A DNA stretch of 64,000 nucleotides from Flavobacterium sp. (GTDB lineage Bacteria > Bacteroidota > Bacteroidia > Flavobacteriales > Flavobacteriaceae), in assembly GCA_023251135.1 (NCBI GenBank), contig JAHEZJ010000001.1, positions 33,047 to 97,046 on the forward strand, read 5' to 3'. Position 1 is the stretch's first letter. Each line of letters opens with the position of its first letter. Positions 51,434 through 59,997 of the stretch are shown here, piece after piece. Below the pieces are notes generated by a model, which saw only the letters and a program-made list of their open reading frames with translations, ran no database searches and was not told the origin of the DNA. A program made the position numbers and the translations under genes.

Positions 51434-51673
51434 ATGACAACAGAAGAATTAACAAGCAACGTATTATTGGCTCTTGACGAGATCAGACCTTTTTTAAATT
51501 CTGACGGAGGAGACATTACGCTTATTTCGATAGACGATGACAAACATGTTAAAGTTCGTCTTGAAGGAGCATGTATTAGCTGCAGTGTAAATCAGATGAC
51601 CCTAAAAGCGGGAGTTGAGACAACTATAAAAAAATATGCACCGCAAATAGAAACTGTGGTGAATATAATGTAA
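51434..51673 (+). CDS. NifU C-terminal domain Fe-S scaffold protein
   Basis: A 79-aa protein made of only the NifU C-terminal domain. The start is L-A-L-D-E-I-R-P-F-L-N-S-D-G-G-D-I, and the cluster-binding pair is in G-A-C-I-S-C-S (C-x-x-C). It carries iron-sulfur clusters to apoproteins. The ATG at 51434 is chosen over an upstream TTG (51407) that would lie in the inverted repeat. Confidence 0.93.
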   Translation: MTTEELTSNVLLALDEIRPFLNSDGGDITLISIDDDKHVKVRLEGACISCSVNQMTLKAGVETTIKKYAPQIETVVNIM

Positions 51674-51839
51674 TAAAAACGCGATTTTTCTCAGCAGATC
51701 GATTTTGTCGATTTAACAAGAATAATAGCGCTTTGCATGGTTTGATTTGCAATTTCACAAAAAAATAGCATTAAATAAACGAGTTATTGCGTAATTAGCA
51801 AAAAATAATACAAATATTTAAGAGTTTTAGTTAAGGTAT

Positions 51840-51867
51840 TGTGACATATTTATTTAAATTTGTCACA
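51840..51867. promoter_or_regulatory. TGTGACA-N14-TGTCACA inverted repeat over a -7 box
   Basis: The two 7-base arms are perfect complements. The right arm overlaps a -7 element (TAAATTTG, 51855-51862) 28 bases upstream of the 51890 gene. The position fits an operator blocking a promoter. The arms are similar to CRP/FNR-type half-sites, but the spacing is longer than theirs. Confidence 0.45.
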
Positions 51868-51889
51868 TAACCCTTAAATCTTAAATTTT

Positions 51890-52372
51890 ATGAAGAAGTA
51901 TTACGCTCTTTTTTTATTATTATTTTGTGTTTCTGTAAACTATGCGCAACAAACCACTCAGACGCTAGTTGTTGATAAAGCCTGGCTAAATGAATCTGAA
52001 GAATGGTCGGATTTTAAATACGCCGGTCAGATCGTATTTTCGACTAACGCGAATGACGAAGAAGGAAGTCTTAGAATAGGAAACTATGATTTTCTGTTCG
52101 ACATTTGTGGCGGAAAAGCAAAATTCTCCAACAAAGCGACTTATAGTGTTGCACAATTCTCACACCCGAGAAAAATATCTGTTACAACAGACAAACAAGG
52201 CGTGATGAATTCAACCTACGAAGGTACTTTAGTTTTTCAATCTGATAAAGACTACTATTCCGTAATTGCTATAGTTACCATACTGGAGAAAAACGGAAAT
52301 ACACTTGGTGTAAAAATGCACCTTAAAGAAGGCAGCAAAAAAGAATACGCATTTAGTATCAAAAACAGTTAA
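51890..52372 (+). CDS. exported protein of unknown function
   Basis: A 160-aa protein with a signal peptide at residues 1-19 (ends V-N-Y-A-Q). The mature part is probably all-beta, with many alternating strands and two charged loops (N-E-S-E-E-W-S-D-F, N-D-E-E-G-S-L-R). A single cysteine lies in L-F-D-I-C-G-G. I do not recognise the family. The promoter region carries the inverted repeat at 51840-51867. Confidence 0.7.
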   Translation: MKKYYALFLLLFCVSVNYAQQTTQTLVVDKAWLNESEEWSDFKYAGQIVFSTNANDEEGSLRIGNYDFLFDICGGKAKFSNKATYSVAQFSHPRKISVTTDKQGVMNSTYEGTLVFQSDKDYYSVIAIVTILEKNGNTLGVKMHLKEGSKKEYAFSIKNS

Positions 52373-52431
52373 TATAATTAAGGATTTTTTCACGTTATAA
52401 AATCCGAATCAGTAAAATTCCACTAATTAAA

Positions 52432-52749
52432 ATGGATGTATTAATAAAGATTAAAGATCGAGAAGGAGTTATACACGAGTTACAAGCTCCAACTGATATG
52501 GCAATGAACATAATGGAGTTGTGCAAAGCATATGAGCTTCCTGTTGAAGGAACCTGTGGCGGAATGGCCATGTGTGCTTCCTGCCAATGTTATGTTTTAA
52601 ATGATGTTGCGTTACCAGAAATGGGGGATGAAGAAGAAGCCATGCTGTCGGAAGCATTTTATGTTAAATCAAATAGCCGCTTAGGTTGTCAGATTCCAAT
52701 TACTACTGAATTAGAAGGTCTGGAATTAGAACTAGCCCCGGAATATTAA
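52432..52749 (+). CDS. [2Fe-2S] ferredoxin
   Basis: A 105-aa electron carrier of the adrenodoxin/vertebrate-like type. The cluster ligands are C42, C48, C51 and C86 in the pattern C-x5-C-x2-C-x34-C (G-T-C-G-G-M-A-M-C-A-S-C-Q-C then L-G-C-Q-I-P). E-x-E-E-A-M-L, which follows the acidic loop, fits partner-binding surfaces of this type. It is near the Mrp and NifU genes, so it may serve Fe-S assembly, but it is a separate unit. Confidence 0.93.
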   Translation: MDVLIKIKDREGVIHELQAPTDMAMNIMELCKAYELPVEGTCGGMAMCASCQCYVLNDVALPEMGDEEEAMLSEAFYVKSNSRLGCQIPITTELEGLELELAPEY

Positions 52750-52754
52750 AGCAC

Positions 52755-52790
52755 AAAAAAAGCGAGAACTAAAATTCTCGCTTTTTTTTT
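52755..52790 (+). terminator. terminator of the ferredoxin gene
   Basis: Stem AAAGCGAGAA / TTCTCGCTTT, loop CTAAAA, followed by eight or more T. Confidence 0.9.
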
Positions 52791-52841
52791 ATGACTGTTA
52801 CCTTAACAAACCTGACAGGTTTTGAAAACCAGGTTTACTTT

Positions 52842-53345
52842 TTATTCTTTGATACTATTCGGATTAAAAGGTTCAAATTCTCTTTCAGAAAATGCTTCTG
52901 TAAGGATTCCTGACGAACACAGCCAGGTCATAGTCTCTTCAAGCGTATTCCCTGCTTTATAGATCATTTCACTATGCCTTGGCAGAATAAAGTATTCGCT
53001 TTTTAAAAGAATAATCTCGTCACCATCGTAGGTATCCCCAATTCTAACAGAACTCAGCACTTCCTCTTTAGTAAGTACCTCTTTTCCTTCGTCCCAGAAC
53101 CAATACTCTGTTATGCGGCTTTTCCATCCTTCCAGCGTTAGTACAATCGTTTCAGGAAGATAAATCCTTACGTAAGTCCCGCCCAGGATTCCGCTTCCAA
53201 ATTCTGAAACGTATGCTTTGTAATCTTCATCGAAAGTAATATTTAAGGTTTTCTCACAAGCCAGAATCTCTTCTTCATCGGCCACGAACAAATCGGTTTT
53301 ATTGGTCTTGTAATTGGGTATTATTTTATAATTATCGAAGTTCAT
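52842..53345 (-). CDS. SMI1/KNR4 (SUKH) family protein
   Basis: A 167-aa cytoplasmic protein. It has the SUKH pattern: an N-terminal helix E-E-E-I-L-A-C-E-K-T-L-N-I-T-F, then D-Y-K-A-Y-V-S-E-F-G-S-G-I-L-G-G, and D-T-Y-D-G-D-E-I near 110-117. SUKH proteins often are immunity proteins to polymorphic toxins, but no toxin gene is adjacent here, so it may be an orphan with another task. Confidence 0.8.
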   Translation of the reverse strand: MNFDNYKIIPNYKTNKTDLFVADEEEILACEKTLNITFDEDYKAYVSEFGSGILGGTYVRIYLPETIVLTLEGWKSRITEYWFWDEGKEVLTKEEVLSSVRIGDTYDGDEIILLKSEYFILPRHSEMIYKAGNTLEETMTWLCSSGILTEAFSEREFEPFNPNSIKE

Positions 53346-53400
53346 ATCATTGCTATTTATAGTAGCTAATTTATGGTTTTTAATTGAAATTTACGCATCA

Positions 53401-53437
53401 AAAAAACCGCAACTGCAGTGCTGCAATTACGGTTTTC
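53401..53437 (-). terminator. terminator of asd
   Basis: Minus-strand stem AAAACCGTAATTGCAG / CTGCAGTTGCGGTTTT with two mismatches, followed by a T run, just past the asd stop codon. Confidence 0.82.
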
Positions 53438-53466
53438 TCTTTATAACAATTTTATTTAATCTCTGT

Positions 53467-54456
53467 TTATACCAAACCGGCTGCAATTAAATATTCAGCG
53501 ATTTGAATGGTGTTGGTTGCAGCTCCTTTTCTTAAGTTATCGGCAACAATCCATAGGTTCAATGTATTTGGCTGGCTTTCGTCACGACGAATTCTACCCA
53601 CAAAAACATCATTTTTACCCTCTGCATACAATGGCATTGGATAGGTAAAAGTATCTAAATTATCCTGTACTACTACTCCATCAGTATTGTGTAGAATTTC
53701 ACGAACTTCGTTTACATCGAAGTCATTGGTAAACTCAACATTTACTGCCTCGCTATGTCCGCCAACAACTGGCACACGAACCGCAGTAGCCGTTACTCTG
53801 ATGGTGTTGTCTCCAAGAATCTTTTGAGTCTCACGAACCAATTTCATCTCTTCTTTAGTGTATCCGTTTTCTTCAAAACTGTCGCAATGTGGAATAGCAT
53901 TTCTGTGAATTGGATATTTGTAAGCCAGTTCTCCTTGAACTCCTGCGTACTCATTTTCCAACTGTCTTACCGCTTTTACTCCAGTTCCGGTGATCGACTG
54001 ATAAGTAGAAACGATAATTCTTTTAATATTGTATTTTCTGTGCAAAGGAGCCAAAGTCAACACCATTTGAATGGTTGAACAGTTTGGATTTGCAATAATT
54101 TTATCTTCTTTGGTTAAAGTCGAAGCATTGATTTCCGGAACTACTAATTTCTTAGTTGGGTCCATTCTCCATGCCGATGAATTATCAATAACAGTTGTTC
54201 CGGCTGCAGCAAATTTTGGTGCCCATTCCAGTGAAGTTTCTCCTCCGGCTGAAAAAACCGCAATATCAGCTTTCATATCAACTGCTGTTTGCAATCCTAC
54301 CACTTTATATTTTGTTCCTTTGTATTCGATTTCTTTTCCTACTGATTTCTCAGAAGCTACAGGAATTAACTCGGTAACAGGAAAATTTCTTTCTGCTAAA
54401 ACTCTAAGCATTACTTCGCCAACCATACCAGTGGCACCTACAACGGCTATTCTCAT
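53467..54456 (-). CDS. asd: aspartate-semialdehyde dehydrogenase
   Basis: A 329-aa enzyme that reduces aspartyl phosphate to aspartate semialdehyde with NADPH, the branch point for lysine/diaminopimelate, threonine and methionine. The nucleotide loop is G-A-T-G-M-V-G at residues 7-13, and the catalytic C126 is in A-N-P-N-C-S-T-I. The second signature has V-P-V-V-G-G-H-S-E-A-V-N. It has its own promoter and terminator. Diaminopimelate made through this enzyme feeds peptidoglycan synthesis, where MurF-Alr, encoded nearby, also works. Confidence 0.96.
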   Translation of the reverse strand: MRIAVVGATGMVGEVMLRVLAERNFPVTELIPVASEKSVGKEIEYKGTKYKVVGLQTAVDMKADIAVFSAGGETSLEWAPKFAAAGTTVIDNSSAWRMDPTKKLVVPEINASTLTKEDKIIANPNCSTIQMVLTLAPLHRKYNIKRIIVSTYQSITGTGVKAVRQLENEYAGVQGELAYKYPIHRNAIPHCDSFEENGYTKEEMKLVRETQKILGDNTIRVTATAVRVPVVGGHSEAVNVEFTNDFDVNEVREILHNTDGVVVQDNLDTFTYPMPLYAEGKNDVFVGRIRRDESQPNTLNLWIVADNLRKGAATNTIQIAEYLIAAGLV

Positions 54457-54494
54457 TTTTATATTTTTAGTATGAATTAATCTATTTCGTTATG

Positions 54495-54524
54495 CAAAAG
54501 TATACATAATAAAAGTCAAAACAA
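54495..54524 (-). promoter_or_regulatory. promoter of asd
   Basis: On the minus strand, TTG (54522-54524), a 19-base spacer and TACTTTTG (54495-54502), a match to TAnnTTTG, 38 bases before the start codon. Confidence 0.75.
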
Positions 54525-54574
54525 CGCTCTTCACAAAAAATAACAAAATGTTACAAAACAAACAAAAACAAAAA

Positions 54575-54600
54575 AAACCGTCCCAATTAAGGAACGGTTA
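54575..54600 (-). terminator. terminator of mscL
   Basis: Minus-strand stem AACCGTTCC / GGGACGGTT with one mismatch, loop TTAATT, and a run of T. Confidence 0.8.
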
Positions 54601-54622
54601 AGTTAGACTTAGTGTAGCGGAA

Positions 54623-55036
54623 TTATTTTTTAAGCAAATCTCTAATTTGCGTAAGTAGCTCTTCTTGAGTTGGTCCGGCAGGTGCCGCAACCACAGGTTC
54701 TTTTTTCTTCGCTTTTTCAGCAGCTCTTAGTACAACAAATACAAAAAACGATATAATTACAAAATTAATTATCGCCTGAACCAAATTTCCATACGTAATT
54801 ACTGCAGCCCCGGCAGCTTTAGCAGCAGCCAAATTTGGATACGCATTGCCATCCAGTGTAACAAATTTTTGAGTAAAATCAATTCCTCCTGTAAGTAAAC
54901 CAACAAATGGCATAATAATATCGTCTACAGCAGAACCCACTATTTTTCCAAATGCACCACCAATAACGACAGCTGTCGCTAAACTAAGCACATCACCTTT
55001 TAGCAAAGAAGCTTTAAAATCTGCAAAAAATCCCAT
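54623..55036 (-). CDS. mscL: large-conductance mechanosensitive channel
   Basis: A 137-aa inner-membrane channel that opens under membrane tension and releases solutes. It begins with [14 protein letters not shown], then the pore helix [14 protein letters not shown], a periplasmic loop (about 50-75), the second helix [12 protein letters not shown], and a C-terminal charged helix ([14 protein letters not shown]). Length and order are those of MscL. Confidence 0.96.
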   Translation of the reverse strand: MGFFADFKASLLKGDVLSLATAVVIGGAFGKIVGSAVDDIIMPFVGLLTGGIDFTQKFVTLDGNAYPNLAAAKAAGAAVITYGNLVQAIINFVIISFFVFVVLRAAEKAKKKEPVVAAPAGPTQEELLTQIRDLLKK

Positions 55037-55104
55037 AATCGATTATTTTAGTTTATACTTAATTGATCTCGAAAATACACAATTTTCCTGACAATTTGTT
55101 AAGA

Positions 55105-57576
55105 TTATCTAAAAAACACTCTTTTTACCCGTTGCGAGATGCTGGTCATGATTTCGTAGGGTATTGTTTTTAAAGCTGTTGCCATTTCGACAACCGTCGG
55201 ATTTTCTCCAAAAATGATTACTGAATCTCCTTCTTTACAATCAATCTCGCTTACATCTACCATGAGCATGTCCATACAAACACTTCCTAAAATGAAGGCT
55301 TTTTGATTCTTAATCACCACATAACCTACCTGATTGCCCCATAAGCGTGAAATTCCGTCGGCATAACCAATAGGAATTGTAGCGACTCTGGTTTCTTTTT
55401 GTGCCATAAAACGGCGTCCGTAACCCACACTATCTCCTGTCGGAATGGTTCGCACCTGAGAAATAATCGATTTTAAAGTTCCCACATTTTCGAGGTACTT
55501 CTGCTCGGCCGGATCGTTGGATACACCGTACAAACCAATTCCCAAACGCACCATATTGTATTGTGCATCCGGAAAGTTACTTATTCCGGAAGTGTTCAGA
55601 ATATGGCGAATAGGGTTAATATTTAGGGCCGTAATTAATTTTACCGACAAGGTCTCAAACAAACGAATCTGAGATCTCACAAAATCAAAATGTTTTTCCT
55701 CATCGCTTGTTGCCAAATGCGACAGCACACTTTTTACTTTTACGGTCGAGTTTCCTCTCAGGGTTTCAATTAATTCGTTTAAAGTATCTTCTTCAAAACC
55801 CAGACGGTGCATTCCGGTGTCCAGTTTGATGTGAATCGGAAAGTCTTTTAAATTCTTTTCTCTGGCAATTTTCAAAAAGGCTTTTAGTCCCTTAACACTA
55901 TAAATTTCGGGCTCTAAATGGTATTGTATAATCGAAGGAAAGCTAGTAGATTCCGGATTCAGAACCATGATTGGCAGTTTTATTCCGCCGTTTTTAAGTG
56001 AAATCCCTTCATCGGCAAATGCCACTCCCAAATAATCTACCTTGTGATGTTCGAGCAATTTGCCAATTTCCAATCCTCCGTTTCCATAACCAAAAGCCTT
56101 GACCATGACCATCAGCTTCACACCGGAAGCTAATTTTGATTTATAATAATTGAGGTTGTGACTAATCGAATTCAGGTTAATCTCCAGTATCGTTTCATGG
56201 GTTTTCTCTTCCAGCAGGGACACAATTTCTTCAAACTGAAACGACCTCGCTCCTTTGATTAAGATGGTTTCATTTTCAAAGTTCAGACTCTCAATTTGCG
56301 CAATAAATTCGGCTGTATTCTGAAAAGTGGTACAATTCGAAAATTTAGAGGCAAAGGAAGAAATGGTTGCTCCGATTGCTATTACGCGGTTTATTTTATT
56401 GTCTGCTATTAACTGTGCTACTTTTGTATACAACTCTTCATTAGAAAATCCACTTTGAAAAATATCCGACAGTATAACCGTTTTTGAAGCGTTTTTTTTC
56501 TGTTGGCTTTCTAAAAAGTCCAATGCAATTTTAAGCGACTGAAAGTCTGAACTATAACTGTCGTCGATAATACTGCAATTGTTGATTCCGTTTTTAACCT
56601 CAAGACGCATTTGTACCGGATACAAATTTTGAAATCGGTTTTGAATGGTTTCCGCATCGTACTTCAGGTAAAGCATAACCAACAAGCAAGAGATCGCATT
56701 TTCGATGGAGGCAGAATCACTGAATGGGATTTCCAAATCGAAAACTTCATTCCCGTAACGGGCCTGAATACTCGTTGTTTCGTCTTCATTAACCCGCTTC
56801 ACCACAAAAACATCTGCCGATTCCTCGGTAAAACTCCATGAAAAAAGTACTCTTTCGGGTAAAACATATTCCTGCTCTAGTTTCGCCAGACAGGCATCTA
56901 CAAGCTTGTTCTTCTGATAGATAATAACGGCCGAATTCTTAAATAACAGTAATTTTTGATCGATTTTTTCTTCCAGATTTTTAAATCCTTCATCGTGTGC
57001 CGAACCAATGCTCGTTAAAACTCCAATATTGGGCTTAATGATTCTTTCGAGTTTCTCCATTTCATTGACCGTCGATATTCCGGCTTCGAAAATACCCAGG
57101 TTATGTTTTTCGTTAATCGCAATTACAGACAACGGAACACCCACCTGAGAGTTGTAACTTTTAGGGCTTCGGATAATATTATAGTCCGGGCTCAACAGGA
57201 AATTCAGCCATTCCTTTACGATCGTTTTACCGTTACTTCCGGTCAATCCGATAATAGGAAAGGTAAACAGCTTGCGATAATAACCCGCAAATTCCTGTAA
57301 AGCCTGTAAGGTATTTTTGACCACTAAAAAACTAGCTTTGCCCTTTACATTCTCCGGAATATACTGTACCACAAAGTTCTTAACTCCTTTTTCTATAAGT
57401 TCTTCTATATACAAATGAGCATCATTATTAACCCCTGACAAGGCAATAAACAAAGTTTTAGAACCGTTTTGTAGAGAACGGCTGTCGATCGAAATGTGAT
57501 CAACGAAAACATCAGAATCTGAACCCATCCATTCGGCTTCAAGAACCGGAATCAGGCTTTTTATATTTATGCTCAT
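55105..57576 (-). CDS. bifunctional MurF / alanine racemase
   Basis: An 823-aa fusion of two cell-wall enzymes. Residues 1-460 are MurF, which adds D-Ala-D-Ala to the UDP-MurNAc-tripeptide: the ATP loop is G-L-T-G-S-N-G-K-T at 110-118, with S-Y-N-S-Q-V-G-V-P-L and F-E-A-G-I-S following. Residues about 462-823 are alanine racemase, with PLP lysine K493 in V-K-A-F-G-Y-G-N-G and the tyrosine-side segment G-D-S-V-G-Y-G-R-R. The fusion puts D-alanine production beside its use and is typical of Bacteroidetes. The ATG at 57576 is preferred over one 20 codons upstream, which is not family-like and overlaps a -7 box (57594-57601). Confidence 0.95.
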   Translation of the reverse strand: MSINIKSLIPVLEAEWMGSDSDVFVDHISIDSRSLQNGSKTLFIALSGVNNDAHLYIEELIEKGVKNFVVQYIPENVKGKASFLVVKNTLQALQEFAGYYRKLFTFPIIGLTGSNGKTIVKEWLNFLLSPDYNIIRSPKSYNSQVGVPLSVIAINEKHNLGIFEAGISTVNEMEKLERIIKPNIGVLTSIGSAHDEGFKNLEEKIDQKLLLFKNSAVIIYQKNKLVDACLAKLEQEYVLPERVLFSWSFTEESADVFVVKRVNEDETTSIQARYGNEVFDLEIPFSDSASIENAISCLLVMLYLKYDAETIQNRFQNLYPVQMRLEVKNGINNCSIIDDSYSSDFQSLKIALDFLESQQKKNASKTVILSDIFQSGFSNEELYTKVAQLIADNKINRVIAIGATISSFASKFSNCTTFQNTAEFIAQIESLNFENETILIKGARSFQFEEIVSLLEEKTHETILEINLNSISHNLNYYKSKLASGVKLMVMVKAFGYGNGGLEIGKLLEHHKVDYLGVAFADEGISLKNGGIKLPIMVLNPESTSFPSIIQYHLEPEIYSVKGLKAFLKIAREKNLKDFPIHIKLDTGMHRLGFEEDTLNELIETLRGNSTVKVKSVLSHLATSDEEKHFDFVRSQIRLFETLSVKLITALNINPIRHILNTSGISNFPDAQYNMVRLGIGLYGVSNDPAEQKYLENVGTLKSIISQVRTIPTGDSVGYGRRFMAQKETRVATIPIGYADGISRLWGNQVGYVVIKNQKAFILGSVCMDMLMVDVSEIDCKEGDSVIIFGENPTVVEMATALKTIPYEIMTSISQRVKRVFFR

Positions 57577-57950
57577 TAAGATTTTCTTTTTGTCAAATTT
57601 AAAAAAAGGTTTGCCAGCAAAATCACAAATTTTCACTAATTATTTATGGTGATTTTTGCCACAGATTACTAAAAAGAAGTTTGCCGCGAATGGCACGAAT
57701 TAGTACTAATTCTTTGTGTGTTTTTGCCACGAATTGCACAAATTTTCGCTAATTCTTTGCGGTTACTTTGGCCACAGATTAAAAAAGATTTTCGCAGATT
57801 TTTTCTTATTCAATAGATCGATCTGCCTGAAACAAATACCTGTCGCATTTAAAAAATAGGGCGCAAGTTAAAATTTGTGCTAATTTGTACAATTCGTGAC
57901 AAAAAAACATTATTTGTTTATATTTGCTTAACACCACTAAATACAACGTT
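57577..57950. other. spacer built of dispersed phrases
   Basis: 374 bases containing repeated variants of 'gccacagatta', 'gccacgaattgcacaaat' and 'cgctaattctttg', phrases also seen in other spacers of this window. A -7 box TATATTTG at 57919-57926 precedes the next gene. No protein gene seen. Confidence 0.65.
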
Positions 57951-58556
57951 TTGAAAAGAATTCTGCCTACATTCTCCTATATCTTACATCCTATTTTCAT
58001 ATCGATGTATGCCACCCTGTTTTACCTTTTTTGCAAGCAGGATCTCTTTAGTACTCAGGAAAAATATTATGTGTTGTTTCAGATTCTGATCATCACTATT
58101 CTGGTGCCCATACTGTTCTATCTTTTGCTTCGTTCGACAGGACATGTAAATTCGGTTATGGTTCACGAAACCTCACAACGCAAAATCCCTTTAATTTTAC
58201 AGTGTTTTTTATATATTTTACTGGTCAAAAGAAGCATTATCATTACCCGATATCCTGAATTGCATTTCTTCTTTTTGGGTGCTTTGTTTAGTACTATTTT
58301 GGCTTTGATTTGCTCCTTGTTTAAAATAAAAGCAAGTTTACACATGATGGCCATCAGCGGATTCGCCATTTTTGTGATTGGGCTAAACATACATCTTCAG
58401 ATGCAAAACCCTTACTGGAGTGCTTTCCTGATTTTAATGACGGGAATCGTTGCTTCTTCACGCTTAGAAATGGAAGCCCACTCGCCTAACGAACTGGTAA
58501 TAGGAACTTTTATTGGAATTTTACCGCAGCTGTTGTTTTTGTATTTGTGGTTATAA
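57951..58556 (+). CDS. integral membrane protein of unknown function
   Basis: A 201-aa protein with about six hydrophobic helices. The sequence H-P-I-F-I-S-M-Y (near 13-20) and M-E-A-H-S-P-N-E-L-V-I-G near the end give conserved-looking charged sites between helices, and H-E-T-S-Q-R-K-I-P sits in a loop. I do not recognise it with certainty; it resembles unnamed Bacteroidetes membrane proteins. The start is taken as the TTG at 57951 because an earlier TTG (57924) falls inside the -7 box. Its 3' end overlaps the converging PorT-like gene by 6 bases. Confidence 0.7.
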   Translation: MKRILPTFSYILHPIFISMYATLFYLFCKQDLFSTQEKYYVLFQILIITILVPILFYLLLRSTGHVNSVMVHETSQRKIPLILQCFLYILLVKRSIIITRYPELHFFFLGALFSTILALICSLFKIKASLHMMAISGFAIFVIGLNIHLQMQNPYWSAFLILMTGIVASSRLEMEAHSPNELVIGTFIGILPQLLFLYLWL

Positions 58557-59264
58557 AATGTAGAATATCAATCCGGCATTAAGCGTTCTTACGTTAATAT
58601 TTTGTCCGGAAACCGTTGTTACGTCTTTAAACAAAGGACTTAATCCATAATTGAGATAAAGGTTCCAGGTGTTATACCCTACAGCCAGATATACGCTGTA
58701 TTGCAATTTGTTTATATCCGGATTGTTCGAAATTTTAAACGTTTCTTCCCCGGTATCTAAAATAGATTTGTTAGAGAATACATAGCTCACTTTAAATCCG
58801 CTATAGATTCTCCAGAATTTAGTACTTTCATAAGTCGAATTTCTCCAGCGAAATTCTATTGGCAAATCAACCGAATATTGTTTGTATCTGTTGGACGAAA
58901 TATCATTATAATCCGTTACTTCATAGGTCAAAGCTCCATCTGCCCCTTTGGCGATGGTCAGGTTTTGATTATAATTCTGATAACTCAAACCCAAACCTGT
59001 AGCAATGGCAACGGTTCTGCTTTTATTGACTGGCATGTCACGCAGGAAACCGGCAGAAAGTCCGGCAGAAAATTTATTCTGTTTAAGTCCCTGCGGAATC
59101 TTTGTCAGAAGATTATAGGTAACCGAAAAATAAAACTGATCTTCCCGATACAAAGAATCGATTTTAACCACTGGCTTCACTTCTGGCTTTACCTCCGGTT
59201 TAACTTCCTGGGCAAAAGAATTAAAAAACGATACTAAAAACAAACAACTAAAAAGTAATCGCAT
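58551..59264 (-). CDS. PorT-like outer membrane beta-barrel protein
   Basis: A 237-aa outer-membrane protein. The signal peptide is residues 1-19 (ends S-F-A-Q). It is followed by a short V-K-P-E repeat and then an eight-strand-like barrel with alternating aromatic strands (Y-F-S-V-T-Y-N-L, G-L-G-L-S-Y-Q-N-Y, Y-S-V-D-L-P-I-E-F-R-W, G-F-K-V-S-Y-V-F), ending in L-I-F-Y-I-L. The E-F-R-W-R and F-W-R-I-Y-S-G-F-K segments recall PorT/SprT of the type IX secretion system, but similar porin-like proteins are common, so the T9SS role is only possible. The ATG at 59264 gives a clean signal peptide; an in-frame one 10 codons upstream does not. Confidence 0.75.
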   Translation of the reverse strand: MRLLFSCLFLVSFFNSFAQEVKPEVKPEVKPVVKIDSLYREDQFYFSVTYNLLTKIPQGLKQNKFSAGLSAGFLRDMPVNKSRTVAIATGLGLSYQNYNQNLTIAKGADGALTYEVTDYNDISSNRYKQYSVDLPIEFRWRNSTYESTKFWRIYSGFKVSYVFSNKSILDTGEETFKISNNPDINKLQYSVYLAVGYNTWNLYLNYGLSPLFKDVTTVSGQNINVRTLNAGLIFYIL

Positions 59265-59485
59265 ATCGTATTTTGGTTTTAAAGAGTTTTTCAAGTAAAC
59301 GTTTTTTAGGAGAGTTTTATTTCAATTACAAATATAATATAATGCTAGTTCAGGATACAATTTGAATGTCATTATTCGCTTTTCGATTCCGAAAAAATGC
59401 TTTTTCTAAACTTTTTTCAATGAATCGTTAACAGAATCTAAAAAATAAATCTATTTTTCTCCTTTCTTTTATACCTTTGTCCTTG

Positions 59486-59839
59486 ATGAAAAGAAAACAA
59501 CTCATACTAAGTGTTTCTTTGGCCCTGATGGTATTGTTCTCAATATTCTTTCAGTCCATACACAGTTATGAGCATATTGTAAAGCAGCTTTCAGAAAAAC
59601 AATGCCACCACGATTACAATGATCCAAGTGGTGAAATAACGCATCAGCACCATAATTATGACTTATGTTATGTTTGTCATTTTGCTTTTGGCAGTTATGT
59701 TGTTCCCGAAGAAATGGCACTTCAGTTTCACCATTTCGATAACGAAATTCCCTATTTCTTTACGCTTTCCGAAAGAATCTTTTCATTTTCAGAAAGTGCC
59801 TATTTATTACGCGGACCTCCACAAGCTATAGTTTCCTAA
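59486..59839 (+). CDS. small exported His/Cys-rich protein, possible metal-binding
   Basis: A 117-aa protein with a hydrophobic N-terminal helix (residues 5-24). The next part is rich in possible metal ligands: C40-H41-H42, H53-x-H55-H56, C61-x2-C64-H65, then H82-H83. This resembles small periplasmic metal-handling proteins (DUF2946-like). It lies 158 bases before a TonB-dependent receptor on the same strand, so the pair may import a metal such as zinc or copper. The ATG is chosen at 59486; a -7 box (TACCTTTG, 59472-59479) lies just before it, so the leader is almost absent. Confidence 0.7.
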   Translation: MKRKQLILSVSLALMVLFSIFFQSIHSYEHIVKQLSEKQCHHDYNDPSGEITHQHHNYDLCYVCHFAFGSYVVPEEMALQFHHFDNEIPYFFTLSERIFSFSESAYLLRGPPQAIVS

Positions 59840-59997
59840 AATTTCGAAATACACGAAATCAATTCTAAATCTTTTTATCTAATTCTAAAAAATTAGTGAA
59901 TTTCCCCATCCTGAAACTTTCAGGATCGGCAAGTTTTACTATTCATTTTAGTTTCTGATGGAGAGGCAAATTCAATTAACTATAGCATCATTTTCAA

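Noticed and set aside
52842..53345. immunity protein of a polymorphic toxin locus
   Set aside because: The SUKH fold fits, but no toxin, secretion tag or second immunity gene is nearby.
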